Shown: positions 1-12,278 of the stretch, piece by piece
How the letters are laid out: each line of letters opens with the position of its first letter
How positions within the stretch are numbered: position 1 is the first letter of the stretch
Assembly: GCF_051020975.1 (NCBI RefSeq)
Contig: NW_027478159.1
Coordinates: 18,430,501-18,494,500, forward strand
DNA length: 64,000 nucleotides
Direction: 5' to 3'
Source of the DNA: Osmia lignaria lignaria
Lineage: Eukaryota > Arthropoda > Insecta > Hymenoptera > Megachilidae
Notes under the pieces: generated by a model
Databases searched by the model: none
What the model was told of the DNA's origin: nothing
What the model saw: the letters and a program-made list of their open reading frames with translations, nothing else
Made by a program: the position numbers and the translations under genes

Positions 1-1689
1 TTTTTATGTTCTATGATATTTTTTGATCAGATGCGTAGTTCTCGAGATATATCAAGATATTTAAAAGTTCCGAAGCCGCACCAACATAATAGAGATACAG
101 AAACACCGTGGCCCCTTTCTTTGAGATAACTCTGCACTAGTGCGAGCCGCAAATGCCACTTCCAGCTTAGCTGTGCAGAAGAAGAACAACAAGAAGAAGA
201 TATATCTCGGAATATGTCCGTCAGGTACCTTCCCTTGAGATAAATCTGCAAATATCTCGGAAACGAAGCGAGCTATGGCAAAATGTTAAGAGACCTTTTT
301 TGTAGAGAATTATGTTTCCTACTTTTTATGTTCCGTGATATTTTTTGTTCAGATGCGTAGTTCTCGAGATATATCAAGATATTTAAAAGTTCCGAAGCTG
401 CACCAACATAATAGAGATACAGAAACACCGTGGCCCCTTTCTTTGAGATAACTCTGCATTATTGCGAGCTGCAAATGCCACTTCCAGCTTCGCTGTGCAG
501 AAGAAGAACAACAAAAAGAAGAAATATCTCGAAACATGTCCGTCAGGCCCCTTCCCTTGAGATAAATCTGCAAATATCTCGGAAACGAAGCGAGCTATGG
601 CAAAATGTTAAGAGACCTTTTTTGTGGAGAATTAAGTTTGCTACTTTTTATGTTCTATGATATTTTTTGATCAGATGCGTAGTTCTCGAGATATATCGAG
701 ATATTTAAAAGTTCCGAAGCCGCACCAACATAATAGAGATTCAGAAACACCGTGGCCCCTTTCTTTGAGATAACTCTGCACTAGTGCGAGCCGCAAATGC
801 CACTTCCAGTTTAGCTGTGCAGAAGAAGAACAACAAGAAGAAGAAATATCTCGAAATATGTCCGTCAGGCCCCTTCCCTTGAGATAAATCTGCAAATATC
901 TCGGAAACGAAGCGAGCTATGGCAAAATGTTAAGAGACCTTTTTTGTAGAGAATTAAGTTTTCTACTTTTTATGTTCCAGGATATTTTTTGATCAGATGC
1001 GTAGTTCTCGAGATATATCAAGATATTTAAAAGTTCCGAAGCCGCACCAACATAATAGAGATTCAGAAACACCGTGGCCCCTTTCTTTGAGATAACTCTG
1101 CACTAGTGCGAGCCGCAAATGCCACTTCCAGCTTAGCTGTGCAGAAGAAGAACAACAAGAAGAAGAAATATCTCGAAATATGTCCGTCAGGCCCCTTCCC
1201 TTGAGATAAATCTGCAAATATCTCGGAAACGAAGAGAGCTATGGCAAAATGTTAAGAGACCTTTTTTGTGGAGAATTAAGTTTCCTACTTTTTATGTTGT
1301 ATGATATTTTTTGATCAGATGCGTAGTTCCCGAGATATATCAAGATATTTAAAAGTTCCGAAGCTGCACCAACATAATAGAGATACAGAAACACCGTGGC
1401 CCCTTTCTTTGAGATAACTCTGCACTATTCCGAGCTGCAAATGCCACTTCCAGCTTAGCTGTGCAGAGGAAGAACAACAAGAAGAAGAAATATCTCGAAA
1501 TATGTCCGTCAGGCCCCTTCCCTTGAGATAAATCTGAAAATATCTCGGAAACGAAGCGAGCTATGGCAAAATGTTAAGAGACCTTTTTTGTGGAGAATTA
1601 AGTTTCCTACTTTCTATGTTCTATGATATTTTTTGATCAGATGCGTAGTTCTCGAGATATATCAAGATATTTAAAAGTTCCGAAGCCGC
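1..1689 (-). repeat. Minus-strand satellite sub-array
   Basis: Here the same satellite reads on the minus strand. It comprises a partial unit (1-251), four full units (252-573, 574-895, 896-1217, 1218-1539) and a truncated unit (1540-1689). All spacings are exactly 322 bp. The units belong to the same variant families as the plus-strand array. For example, 1-251 carries the GGTACC variant (224-229), the GATATATC variant and the ACTAGT variant together, a combination found again at 12279, 13567, 14855, 17431 and 19363. The inverted block was therefore derived from, or has exchanged with, the same satellite population. It continues beyond the left edge. Confidence 0.97.
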
Positions 1690-1700
1690 CTGACGGATAT
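1681..1700. other. Divergent inversion junction in the satellite
   Basis: Left of 1689 the sequence follows the minus-strand unit as far as CGAAGCCGC, where the next base should be A. From 1688 it follows the plus-strand unit, GCCTGACGG. Only GC (1688-1689) is shared by both sides, so the join has 2 bp of microhomology and no inserted DNA. Counting from the unit's TTG as offset 0, minus-strand offset 172 is joined to plus-strand offset 27. The two orientations are thus joined out of register, and matching arms are separated by a 145-bp loop (1690-1834). An assembly misjoin cannot be excluded from sequence alone. Confidence 0.9.
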
Positions 1701-1984
1701 ATTTCAAGATATTTCTTCTTCTTGTTGTTCTTCTTCTGCACAGCTAAGCTGGACGTGGCATTTACAGCTCGCAATAGTGCAGAGTTATCTCAAAGAAAGG
1801 GGCCACGGTGTTTCTGTATCTCTATTATGTTGGTGCGGCTTCGGAACTTTTAAATATCTTTATATATCTCGAGAACTACGCATCTGATCAAAAAATATCA
1901 TAGAACATAAAAAGTAGGAAACTTAATTCTCTACAAAAAAGGTCTCTTAACATTTTGCCATAGCTCGCTTCGTTTCCGAGATAT
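1690..1984 (+). repeat. Truncated first plus-strand monomer (295 bp)
   Basis: This unit lacks its first 27 bases because of the inversion junction. It carries several private changes close to the breakpoint: GACGGATATATTTCAAG in place of the usual GACGGACATATTTCGAG, CTGGACGTGG in place of CTGGAAGTGG, and ATCTTTATATATC in place of ATCTTGATATATC. Extra divergence next to a rearrangement edge fits a unit that has been shielded from homogenisation, since edge repeats exchange less often. Confidence 0.85.
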
Positions 1985-2950
1985 TTGCAGATTTATCTCA
2001 AGGGAAGGGGCCTGACGGACATATTTCGAGATATTTCTTCTTCTTGTTGTTCTTCTTCTGCACAGCTAAGCTGGAAGTGGCATTTCCAGCGCGCAATAGT
2101 GCAGAATTATCTCAAAGAAAGGGGCCACGGTGTTTCTGTATCTCTATTATGTTGGTGCGGCTTCGGAACTTTTAAATATCTTGATATATCTCGACAACTA
2201 CGCATCTGATCAAAAAATATCATAGAACATAAAAAGTAGGAAACTTAATTCTCTACAAAAAAGGTCTCTTAACATTTTCCCATAGCTGGCATCGTTTCCG
2301 AGATATTTGCAGATTTATCTCAAGGGAAGGGGTCTGACGGACATATTTCGAGATATTTCTTCTTCTTGTTGTTCTTCTTCTGCACAGCTAAGCTCGAAGT
2401 GGCATTTGCAGCTCGCAATAGTGCAGAGTTATCTCAAAGAAAGGGGCCACGGTGTTTCTGTATCTCTATTATGTTGGTGCGGCTTCGGAACTTTTAAATA
2501 TCTTGATATATCTCGAGAACTACGCATCTGATCAAAAAATATCATAGAACATAAAAAGTGGGAAACTTAATTCTCTACAAAAAAGGTCTCTTAACATTTT
2601 GCCATAGCTCGCTTCGTTTCCGAGATATTTGCAGATTTATCTCAAGGGAAGGGGTCTGACGGACATATTTCGAGATATTTCTTCTTCTTGTTGTTCTTCT
2701 TCTGCACAGCTAAGCTCGAAGTGGCATTTGCAGCGCGCAATAGTGCAGAGTTATCTCAAAGAAAGGGGCCACGGTGTTTCTGTATCTCTATTATGTTGGT
2801 GCGGCTTCGGAACTTTTAAATATCTCGATATATCTCGAAAACTACGCTTCTGATCAAAAAATATCATAGAACATAAATTGTAGGAAACATAATTCTCTAC
2901 AAAAAACGTCTCTTAACATTTTGCCATAGCTCGCTTCGTTTCCGAGGTAT
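1985..2950 (+). repeat. Three plus-strand monomers next to the inversion
   Basis: Three 322-bp units start at 1985, 2307 and 2629. The boundary before 2307 carries an uncommon variant, CCCATAGCTGGCATCG in place of GCCATAGCTCGCTTCG (2279-2295). The units at 2307 and 2629 share the CTAAGCTCGAAG variant, and the unit at 2629 ends with the second linker type (AAATTGTAGGAAACATAA). They illustrate the mixed, weakly homogenised state of the array near the inversion. Confidence 0.9.
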
Positions 2951-4555
2951 TTGCAGATATATCTCAAGGGAAGGGGCCTGACGGACATATTTCGAGATAT
3001 TTCTTCTTCTTGTTGTTCTTCTTCTGCACAGCTAAGCTGGAAGTGGCATTTGCAGCTCGAATAGTGCAGAGTTATCTCAAAGAAAGGGGCCACGGTGTTT
3101 CTGTATCTCTATTATGTTGGTGCGGCTTCGGAACTTTTAAATATCTTGATATATCTCGAGAACTACGCATCTGATCAAAAAATATCATAGAACGTAAAAA
3201 GTAGGAAACTTAATTCTCTACAAAAAAGGTCTCTTAACATTTTGCCATAGCTCGCTTCGTTTCCGAGATATTTGCAGATTTATCTCAAGGGAAGGGGCCT
3301 GACGGACATATTTCGAGATATTTCTTCTTCTTGTTGTTCTTCTTCTGCACAGCTAAGCTGGAAGTGGCATTTACAGCTCGCAACAGTGCAGAGTTATCTC
3401 AAAGAAAGGGGCCACGGTGTTTCTGTATCTCTATTATGTTGGTGCGGCTTCGGAACTTTTAAATATCTTGATATATCTCGAGAACTACGCATCTGATCAA
3501 AAAATATCATAGAACATAAAAAGTAGGAAACTTAATTCTCTACAAAAAGGTCTGTTAAGATTTTGCCATAGCTAGCTTCGTTTCCGAGATATTTGCAGAT
3601 ATATCTCAAGGGAAGGGGCCTGACGGACATATTTCGAGATATTTCTTCTTCTTGTTGTTCTTCTTCTGCACAGCTAAGCTGGAAGTGGCATTTACAGCTC
3701 GAATAGTGCAGAGTTATCTCAAAGAAAGGGGCCACGGTGTTTCTGTATCTCTATTATGTTGGTGCGGCTTCGGAACTTTTAAATATCTTGATATATCTCG
3801 AGAACTACGCATCTGATCAAAAAATATCATAGAACGTAAAAAGTAGGAAACTTAATTCTCTACAAAAAAGGTCTCTTAACATTTTGCCATAGCTCGCTTC
3901 GTTTCCGAGATATTTGCAGATTTATCTCAAGGGAAGGGGCCTGACGGACATATTTCGAGATATTTCTTCTTCTTGTTGTTCTTCTTCTGCACAGCTAAGC
4001 TGGAAGTGGCATTTACAGCTCGCAACAGTGCAGAGTTATCTCAAAGAAAGGGGCCACGGTGTTTCTGTATCTCTATTATGTTGGTGCGGCTTCGGAACTT
4101 TTAAATATCTTGATATATCTCGAGAACTACGCATCTGATCAAAAAATATCATAGAACATAAAAAGTAGGAAACTTAATTCTCTACAAAAAGGTCTGTTAA
4201 GATTTTGCCATAGCTAGCTTCGTTTCCGAGATATTTGCAGATTTATCTCAAGGAAAGGGGCCTGACGGACATATTTCGAGATATTTCTTCTTCTTGTTGT
4301 TCTTCTTCTGCACAGCTAAGCTGGAAGTGGCATTTACAGCTCGAATAGAGCAGAGTTATCTCAAAGAAAGGGGCCACGGTGTTTCTGTATCTCTATTATG
4401 TTGGTGCGGCTTCGGAGCTTTTAAATATCTTGATATATCTCGAGAACTACGCATCTGATCAAAAAATATCATAGAACGTAAAAAGTAGGAAACTTAATTC
4501 TCTACAAAAAAGGTCTCTTAACATTTTGCCATAGCTCGCTTCGTTTCCGAGATAT
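2951..4555 (+). repeat. Dimeric higher-order repeat, 642-bp period
   Basis: Two monomer types alternate. Units at 2951, 3593 and 4235 have a one-base deletion giving GCTCGAATAG. Units at 3272 and 3914 carry CGCAACAGTGC and a shortened A-run followed by GGTCTGTTAAGATTTTG. Each type is 321 bp, so the dimer period is 642 bp. The matching rare changes in both dimers show that the pair was duplicated together rather than mutating independently. A further CAACAG unit lies at 4878. Confidence 0.85.
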
Positions 4556-7500
4556 TTGCAGATATATCTCAAGGGAAGGGGCCTGACGGACATATTTCGA
4601 GATATTTCTTCTTCTTGTTGCTCTTCTTCTGCACAGCTAAGCTGGAAGTGGCATTTGCAGCTCGCAATAGTGCAGAGTTATCTCAAAGAAAGGGGCCACG
4701 GTGTTTCTGTATCTCTATTATGTTGGTGCGGCTTCGGAACTTTTAAATATCTTGATATATCTCGAGAACTACGCAAATGATCAAAAAATATCATAGAACA
4801 TAAAAAGTAGGAAACTTAATTCTCTACAAAAAAGGTCTCTTAACATTTTGCCATAGCTCGCTTCGTTTCCGAGATATTTGCAGATTTATCTCAAGGGAAG
4901 GGGCCTGACAGACATATTTCGAGGTATTTCTTCTTCTTGTTGTTCTTCTTCTGCACAGCTAAGCTGGAAGTGGCATTTACAGCTCGCAACAGTGCAGAGT
5001 TATCTCAAAGAAAGGGGCCACGGTGTTTCTGTATCTCTATTATGTTGGTGCGGCTTCGGAACTTTTAAATATCTTGTTATATCTCGAGAACTACGCATCT
5101 GGTCAAAAAATATCATAGAACATAAAAAGTAGGAAACTTAATTCTCTACAAAAAAGGTCTCTTAATATTTTGCCATAGCTCGCTTCGTTTCCGAGATATT
5201 TGCAGATTTATCTCAAGGGAAGGGGCCTGACGGACATATTTCGAGATATTTCTTCTTCTTGTTGTTCATCTTCTGCACAGCTAAGCTGGAAGTGGCATTT
5301 GCGGCTCGCACTAGTGCAGAGTTATCTCAAGGAAAGGGGCCACGGTGTTTCTGTATCTCTATTATGTTGGTGCGGCTTCGGAACTTTTAAATATCTCGAT
5401 ATATCTCGAAAACTACACTTCTGATCAAAAAATATCATTGAACATAAATTGTAGGAAACATAATTCTCTACAAAAAAGGTCTCTTAACATTTTGCCATAG
5501 CTCGCTTCGTTTCCGAGATATTTGCAGATACATCTCAAGGGAAGGGGCCTGACGGACATATTTCGAGTCATTTCTTCTTCTTGTTGTTCTTCTTCTGCAC
5601 AGCTAAGCTGGAAGTGGCATTTGCAGCTCGCAATAGTGCAGAGTTATCTCAAAGAAAGGGGCCACGGTGTTTCTGTATCTCTATTATGTTGGTGCGGCTT
5701 CCGAACTCTTAAATATCTTGATATATCTCGAGAACTACGCATCTGATCAAAAAATATCATAGAACATAAAAAGTAGGAAACTTAATTCTCTACAAAAAAG
5801 GTCTCTTAACATTTTGCCATAGCTCGCTTCGTTTCCGAGATATTTGCAGATTTATCTCAAGGGAAGGGCCCTGACGGACATATTTCGAGATATTTCTTCT
5901 TCTTGTTGTTCTTCTTCTGCATAGCTAAGCTGGAAGTGGCACTTGCAGCTCGCAATAGTGCAGAGTTATCTCAAAGAAAGGGGCCACGGTGTTTCTGTAT
6001 CTCTATTATGTTGGTGCGGCTTCGGAACTTTTAAATATCTTGATATATCTCGAGAACTACGCATCTGATCAAAAAATATCATAGAACATAAAAAGTAGGA
6101 AACTTAATTCTCTACAAAAAGGTCTGTTAAGATTTTGCCATAGCTCGCTTCGTTTCCGAGATATTTGCAGATTTATCTCAAGGGAAGGGGCCTGACGGAC
6201 ATATTTCGCGATATTTCTTCTTCTTGTTGCTCTTCTTCTGCACAGCTAAGCTGGAAGTGGCATTTGCGGCTCGCACTAGTGCAGAGTTATCTCAAAGAAA
6301 GGGGCCACGGTGTTTCTGTATCTCTATTATGTTGGTGCGGCTTCGGAACTTTTAAATATCTTGATATATCTCGAGAACTACGCATCTGATCAAAAAATAT
6401 CATAGAACATAAAAAGTAGGAAACTTAATTCTCTACAAAAAAGGTCTCTTAACATTTTGCCATAGCTCGCTTCGTTTCCGAGATATTTGCAGATTTATCT
6501 CAAGGGAAGGGGCCTGACGGACATATTTCGAGATATTTCTTCTTCTTGTTGTTCTTCTTCTGCACAGCTAAGCTGGAAGTGGCATTTGCGGCTCGCACTA
6601 GTGCAGAGTTATCTCAAAGAAAGGGGCCACGGTGTTTCTGAATCTCTATTATGTTGGTGCGGCTTCGGAACTTTTAAATATCTCGATATACCTCGAAAAC
6701 TACGCTTCTGATCAAAAAATATCATAGAACATAAATTGTAGGAAACATAATTCTCTACAAAAAACTTCTCTTAACATTTTGCCATAGCTCGCTTCGTTTC
6801 CGAGATATTTGCAGATTTATCTGAAGGGAAGGGGCCTGACGGACATATTTCGAGATATTTCTTCTTCTTGTTGTTCTTCTTCTGCATAGCTAAGCTGGAA
6901 GTGGCACTTGCAGCTCGCAATAGTGCAGAGTTATCTCAAAGAAAGGGGCCACGGTGTTTCTGTATCTCTATTATGTTGGTGCGGCTTCGGAACTTTTAAA
7001 TATCTTGATATATCTCGAGAACTACGCATCTGATCAAAAAATATCATAGAACATAAAAAGTAGGAAACTTAATTCTCTACAAAAAGGTCTGTTAAGATTT
7101 TGCCATAGCTCGCTTCGTTTCCGAGATATTTGCAGATTTATCTCAAGGGAAGGGGCCTGACGGACATATTTCGAGATATTTCTTCTTCTTGTTGCTCTTC
7201 TTCTGCACAGCTAAGCTGGAAGTGGCATTTGCAGCTCGCAATAGTGCAGAGTTATCTCAAAGAAATGGGCCACGGTGTTTCTGTATCTCTATTATGTTGG
7301 TGCGGCTTCGGAACTTTTAAATATCTTGATATATTTCGAGAACTACGCATCTGATCAAAAAATATCATAGAAGATAAATAGTAGGAAACTTAATTCTCTA
7401 CAAAAAAGGTCTCTTAACATTTTGCCATAGCTCGCTTCGTTTCCCAGATATTTGCAGATTTATCTCAAGGGAAGGGGCCTGACGGACATATTTCGAGATA

Positions 7501-9702
7501 TTTCTTCTTCTTGATGTTCTTCTTCTGCACAGCTAAGCTGGAAGTGGCATTTGCGGCTCGCACTAGTGCAGAGTTATCTCAAAGAAAGGGGCCACGGTGT
7601 TTCTGAATCTCTATTATGTTGGTGCGGCTTCGGAACTTTTAAATATCTTGATATATTTCGAGAACTACGCATCTGATCAAAAAATATCATAGAAGATAAA
7701 TAGTAGGAAACATAATTCTCTACAAAAAAGGTCTCTTAACATTTTGCCATAGCTCGCTTCGTTTCCGAGATATTTGCAGATTTATCTCAAGGGAAGGGGC
7801 CTGACGGACATATTTCGAGATATTTCTTCTTCTTGTTGTTCTTCTTCTGCACAGCTAAGCTGGAAGTGGCATTTGCAGCTCGTAATAGTGCAGAGTTATC
7901 TCAAAGAAAGGGGCCACGGTGTTTCTGTATCTCTATTATGTTGGTGCGGCTTCGGAACTTTTAAATATCTTGATATATTTCGAGAACTACGCATCTGATC
8001 AAAAAATATCATAGAAGATAAATAGTAGGAAACATAATTCTCTACAAAAAAGGTCTCTTAACATTTTGCCATAGCTCGCTTCGTTTCCGAGATATTTGCA
8101 GATTTATCTCAAGGGAAGGGGCCTGACGGACATATTTCGAGATATTTCTTCTTCTTGTTGTTCTTCTTCTGCACAGCTAAGCTGGAAGTGGCATTTACAG
8201 CTCGCAATAGTGCAGAGTTATCTCAAAGAAAGGGGCCACGGTGTTTCTGTATCTCTATTATGTTGGTGCAGCTTCGGAACTTTTAAATATCTTGATATAT
8301 CTCGAGAACTACGCATCTGATCAAAAAATATCATGGATCATAAAAAGTGGAAAACTTAATTCTCTGCAAAAAAGGTCTCTTAACATTTTGCCATAGCTCG
8401 CTTCGTTTCCGAGATATTTGCAGATTTATCTCAAGGGAAGGGGCCTGACGGACATATTTCGAGATATTTCTTCTTCTTGGTGTTCTTCTTCTGCACAGCT
8501 AAGCTGGAAGTGGCATTTGCAGCTCGCAATAGTGCAGAGTTATCTCAAAGAAAGGGGCCACGGTGTTTCTGTATCTCTATTATCTTGGTGCGGCTTCGGA
8601 ACTTTTAAATATCTCGATATATCTCGAGAACTACGCATCTGATCAAAAAATATCATAGAAGATAAATAGTAGGAAACTTAATTCTCTACAAAAAAGGTCT
8701 CTTAACATTTTGCCATAGCTCGCTTCGTTTCCGAGATATTTGCAGATTTATCTCAAGGGAAGGGGCCTGACGGACATATTTCGAGATATTTCTTCTTCTT
8801 GTTGTTCTTCTTCTGCACAGCTAAGCTGGAAGTGGCATTTGCAGCTCGCAATAGTGCAGAGTCATCTCAAAGAAAGGGGCCACGGTGTTTCTGTATCTCT
8901 ATTATGTTGGTGCGGCTTCGGAACTTTTAAATATCTTGATATATCTCGAGAACTACGCATCTGATCAAAAAATATCATAGAACATAAAAAGCAGGAAACT
9001 TAATTCTCTACAAAAAAGGTCTCTTAACATTTTGCCATAGCTCGCTTCGTTTCCGAGATATTTGCAGATTTATCTCAAGGGAAGGGTCCTGACGGACATA
9101 TTTCGAGATATTTCTTCTTCTTGTTGTTCTTCTGCACAGCTAAACTGGAAGTGGCATTTCCAGCTCGCAATAGTGCAGAGTTATCTCAAAGAAAGCGGCC
9201 ACGGTGTTTCTGTATCTCTATTATGTTGGTGCGGCTTCGGAACTTTTAAATATCTTGATATATTTCGAGAACTACGCGTCTGATCAAAAAATATCATACA
9301 ACATAAATAGTAGGAAACTTAATTCTCTACAAAAGAGGTCTCTCAACATTTTGCCATAGCTCGCTTTGTTTCCGAGATATTTGCACATTTATCTCAAGGG
9401 AAGGGGCCTAACGGACATATTTCGAGATATTTCTTCTTCTTGTTGTTCTTCTTCTGCACAGCTAAGCTGGAAGTGGCATTTGCAGCTCGCAATAGTGCAG
9501 AGTTATCTCAAAGAAAGGGGCCACGGTGTTTCTGTATCTCTATTATCTTGGTGCGGCTTCGGAACTTTTAAATATCTCGATATATCTCGAGAACTACGCA
9601 TCTGATCAAAAAATATCATAGAAGATAAATAGTAGGAAACTTAATTCTCTACAAAAAAGGTCTCTTAACATTTTGCCATAGCTCGCTTCATTTCCGAGAT
9701 AT
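4556..9702 (+). repeat. Mixed-variant zone of plus-strand monomers
   Basis: Sixteen monomers lie here without a clean higher-order period. Local duplications are still visible. The units at 5844 and 6809 share GCATAGCTAAGC, GGCACTTGC and the short A-run with GGTCTGTTAAGA, implying a three-monomer step. Units at 7130, 7452 and 7774 share GATATATTTCGAG and GAAGATAAATAG. Units at 8418 and 9381 share TATTATCTTGG and GAAGATAAATAG, again three units apart. Nothing other than satellite is present. Confidence 0.85.
9062..9380 (+). repeat. 319-bp monomer with a one-triplet deletion
   Basis: This is the only unit shortened by three bases. One TCT triplet is missing from the pyrimidine-rich tract (about 9113-9137). 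It also carries CTAAACTGG with TTTCCAG, the linked pair that defines a widespread variant family. The loss looks like replication slippage in the triplet run. Confidence 0.9.
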
Positions 9703-12278
9703 TTGCAGATTTATCTCAAGGGAAGGGGCCTGACGGACATATTTCGAGATATTTCTTCTTCTTGTTGTTCTTCTTCTGCACAGCTAAGCTGGAAGTGGCA
9801 TTTGCAGCTCGCAATAGTGCAGAGTTATCTCAAAGAAAGGGGCCACGGTGTTTCTGTATCTCTATTATGTTGGTGCGGCTTCGGAACTTTTAAATATCTT
9901 GATATATCTCGAAAACTACGCATCTGATCAAAAAATATCATACAACATAAAAAGTAGGAAACTTAATTCTCTAAAAAAAAGGTCTCTTAACATTTTGCCA
10001 TAGCTCGCTTCGTTTCCGAGATATTTGCAGATTTATCTCAAGGGAAGGGGCCTGACGGACATATTTCGAGATATTTCTTCTTCTTGTTGTTCTTCTTCTG
10101 CACAGCTAAGCTGGAAGTGGCATTTGCAGCTCGCAATAGTGCAGAGTTATCTCAAAGAAAGGGGCCACCGTGTTTCTGTATCTCTATTATGTTGGTGCGG
10201 TTTCGGAACTTTTAAATATCTTGATATATCTCGAGAACTACGCATCTGATCAAAAAATATCATGGAACATAAAAAGTAGGAAACATAATTCTCTACAAAA
10301 AAGGTCTCTTAACATTTTGCCATAGCTCGCTTCGTTTCCGAGATATTTGCAGATTTATCTCAAGGGAAGGTACCTGACGGACATATTTCGAGATATATCT
10401 TCTTCTTGTTGTTCTTCTTCTGCACAGCTAAGCTGGAAGTGGCATTTGCAGCTCGCAATAGTGCAGAGTTATCTCAAAGAAAGGGGCCACGGTGTTTCTG
10501 TATCTCTATTATGTTGGTGCGGCTTCGGAACTTTTAAATATCTTGATATATCTCGAGAACTACGCATCTGATCAAAAAATATCATACAACATAAAAAGTA
10601 GGAAACTTAATTCTCTACAAAAAAGGTCTCTTAACATCTTGCCATAGCTCTCTTCGTTTCCGAGATATTTGCAGATTTATCTCAAGGGAAGGGGCCTGAC
10701 GGACATATTTCGAGATATTTCTTCTTCTTGTTGTTCTTCTTCTGCACAGCTCAGCTGGAAGTGGCATTTGCAGCTCGCAATAGTGTAGAGCTATCTCAAA
10801 GAAAGGGGCCACGGTGTTTCTGTATCTCTATTATGTTGGTGAGGCTTCGGAACTTTTAAATATCTTGATATATCTCGAGAACGACGCATCTGATCAAAAA
10901 ATATCATAGAACGTAAATTGTAGGAAACATAATTCTCTACAAAAAAGGTCTCTTAACATTGTGCCATAGCTCGCTTCGTTTCCGAGATATTTGCAGATTT
11001 ATCTCAAGGGAAGGGGCCTAAAGGACATATTTCGAGATATTTCTTCTTCTTGTTGTTCTTCTTCTGCACAGCTAAACTGGAAGTGGCATTTCCAGCTCGC
11101 AATAGTGCAGAGTTATCTCAAAGAAAGGGGCCACGGTGTTTCTGTATCTCTATTATGTTGGTGCGGCTTCGGAACTTTTAAATATCTTGATATATCTCGA
11201 GAACTACGTGTCTGATCAAAAAATATCATAGAACATAAAAAGTAGGAAACATAATTCTCTACAAAAAAGGACTCTTAACATTTTGCCATAGCTCGCTTCG
11301 TTTCCGAGATATTTGCAGATACATCTCAAGGGAAGGGGCCTGACGGACATATTTCGAGATACTTCTTCTTCTTGTTGTTCTTCTTCTGCACAGCTAAGCT
11401 GGAAGTGGCATTTGCAGCTCGCAATAGTGCAGAGTTATCTCAAAGAAAGGGGCCACAGTGTTTCTGTATCTCTATTATGTTGGTGCGGCTTCGGAACTTT
11501 TAAATATCTTGATATATCTCGAGAACTACGCATCTGATCAAAAAATATCATAGAACATAAAAAGTAGGAAACTTAATTCTCTACAGAAAAGGTCTCTTAA
11601 CATTTTGCCATAGCTCGCTTCGTTTCCGAGATATTTGCAGATTTATCTCAAGGGAAGGGGCCTGACGGACATATTTCGAGATATTTCTTCTTCTTGTTGT
11701 TCTTCTTGTGCACAGCTAAGCTGGAAGTGGCATTTGCAGCTCGCAATAGTGCAGAGTTATCTCAAAGAAAGGGGCCACGGTGTTTCTGTATCTCTATTAT
11801 GTTGGTGCGGCTTCGGAACTTTTAAACATCTTGATATATCTCGAGAACTACGCATCTGATCAAAAAATATCATACAACATAAAAAGTAGGAAACTTAATT
11901 CTCTAAAAAAAAGGTCTCTTAACATTTTGCCATAGCTCGCTTCGTTTCCGAGATATTTGCAGATTTATCTCAAGGGAAGGGGCCTGACGGACATATTTCG
12001 AGATATTTCTTCTTCTTGTTGTTCTTCTTCTGCACAGCTAAGCTGGAAGTGGCATTTGCAGCTCGCAATAGTGCAGAGTTATCTCAAAGAAAGGGGCCAC
12101 CGTGTTTCTGTATCTCTATTATGTTGGTGCGGTTTCGGAACTTTTAAATATCTTGATATATCTCGAGAACTACGCATCTGATCAAAAAATATCATGGAAC
12201 ATAAAAAGTAGGAAACATAATTCTCTACAAAAAAGGTCTCTTAACATTTTGCCATAGCTCGCTTCGTTTCCGAGATAT
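9703..12278 (+). repeat. Hexamer-phased duplication, 1932-bp step
   Basis: The pair of units at 9703 and 10025 recurs at 11635 and 11957, six monomers (1932 bp) later. Shared markers are an eight-A run (CTCTAAAAAAAAGG), GGGGCCACCGTG, GCGGTTTCGG and TATCATGGAACAT. The GGTACC unit at 10347 has its counterpart at 12279, but only the first part matches. At the internal ACTAGT site the second copy switches to another variant, which marks a probable exchange point. Confidence 0.8.
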
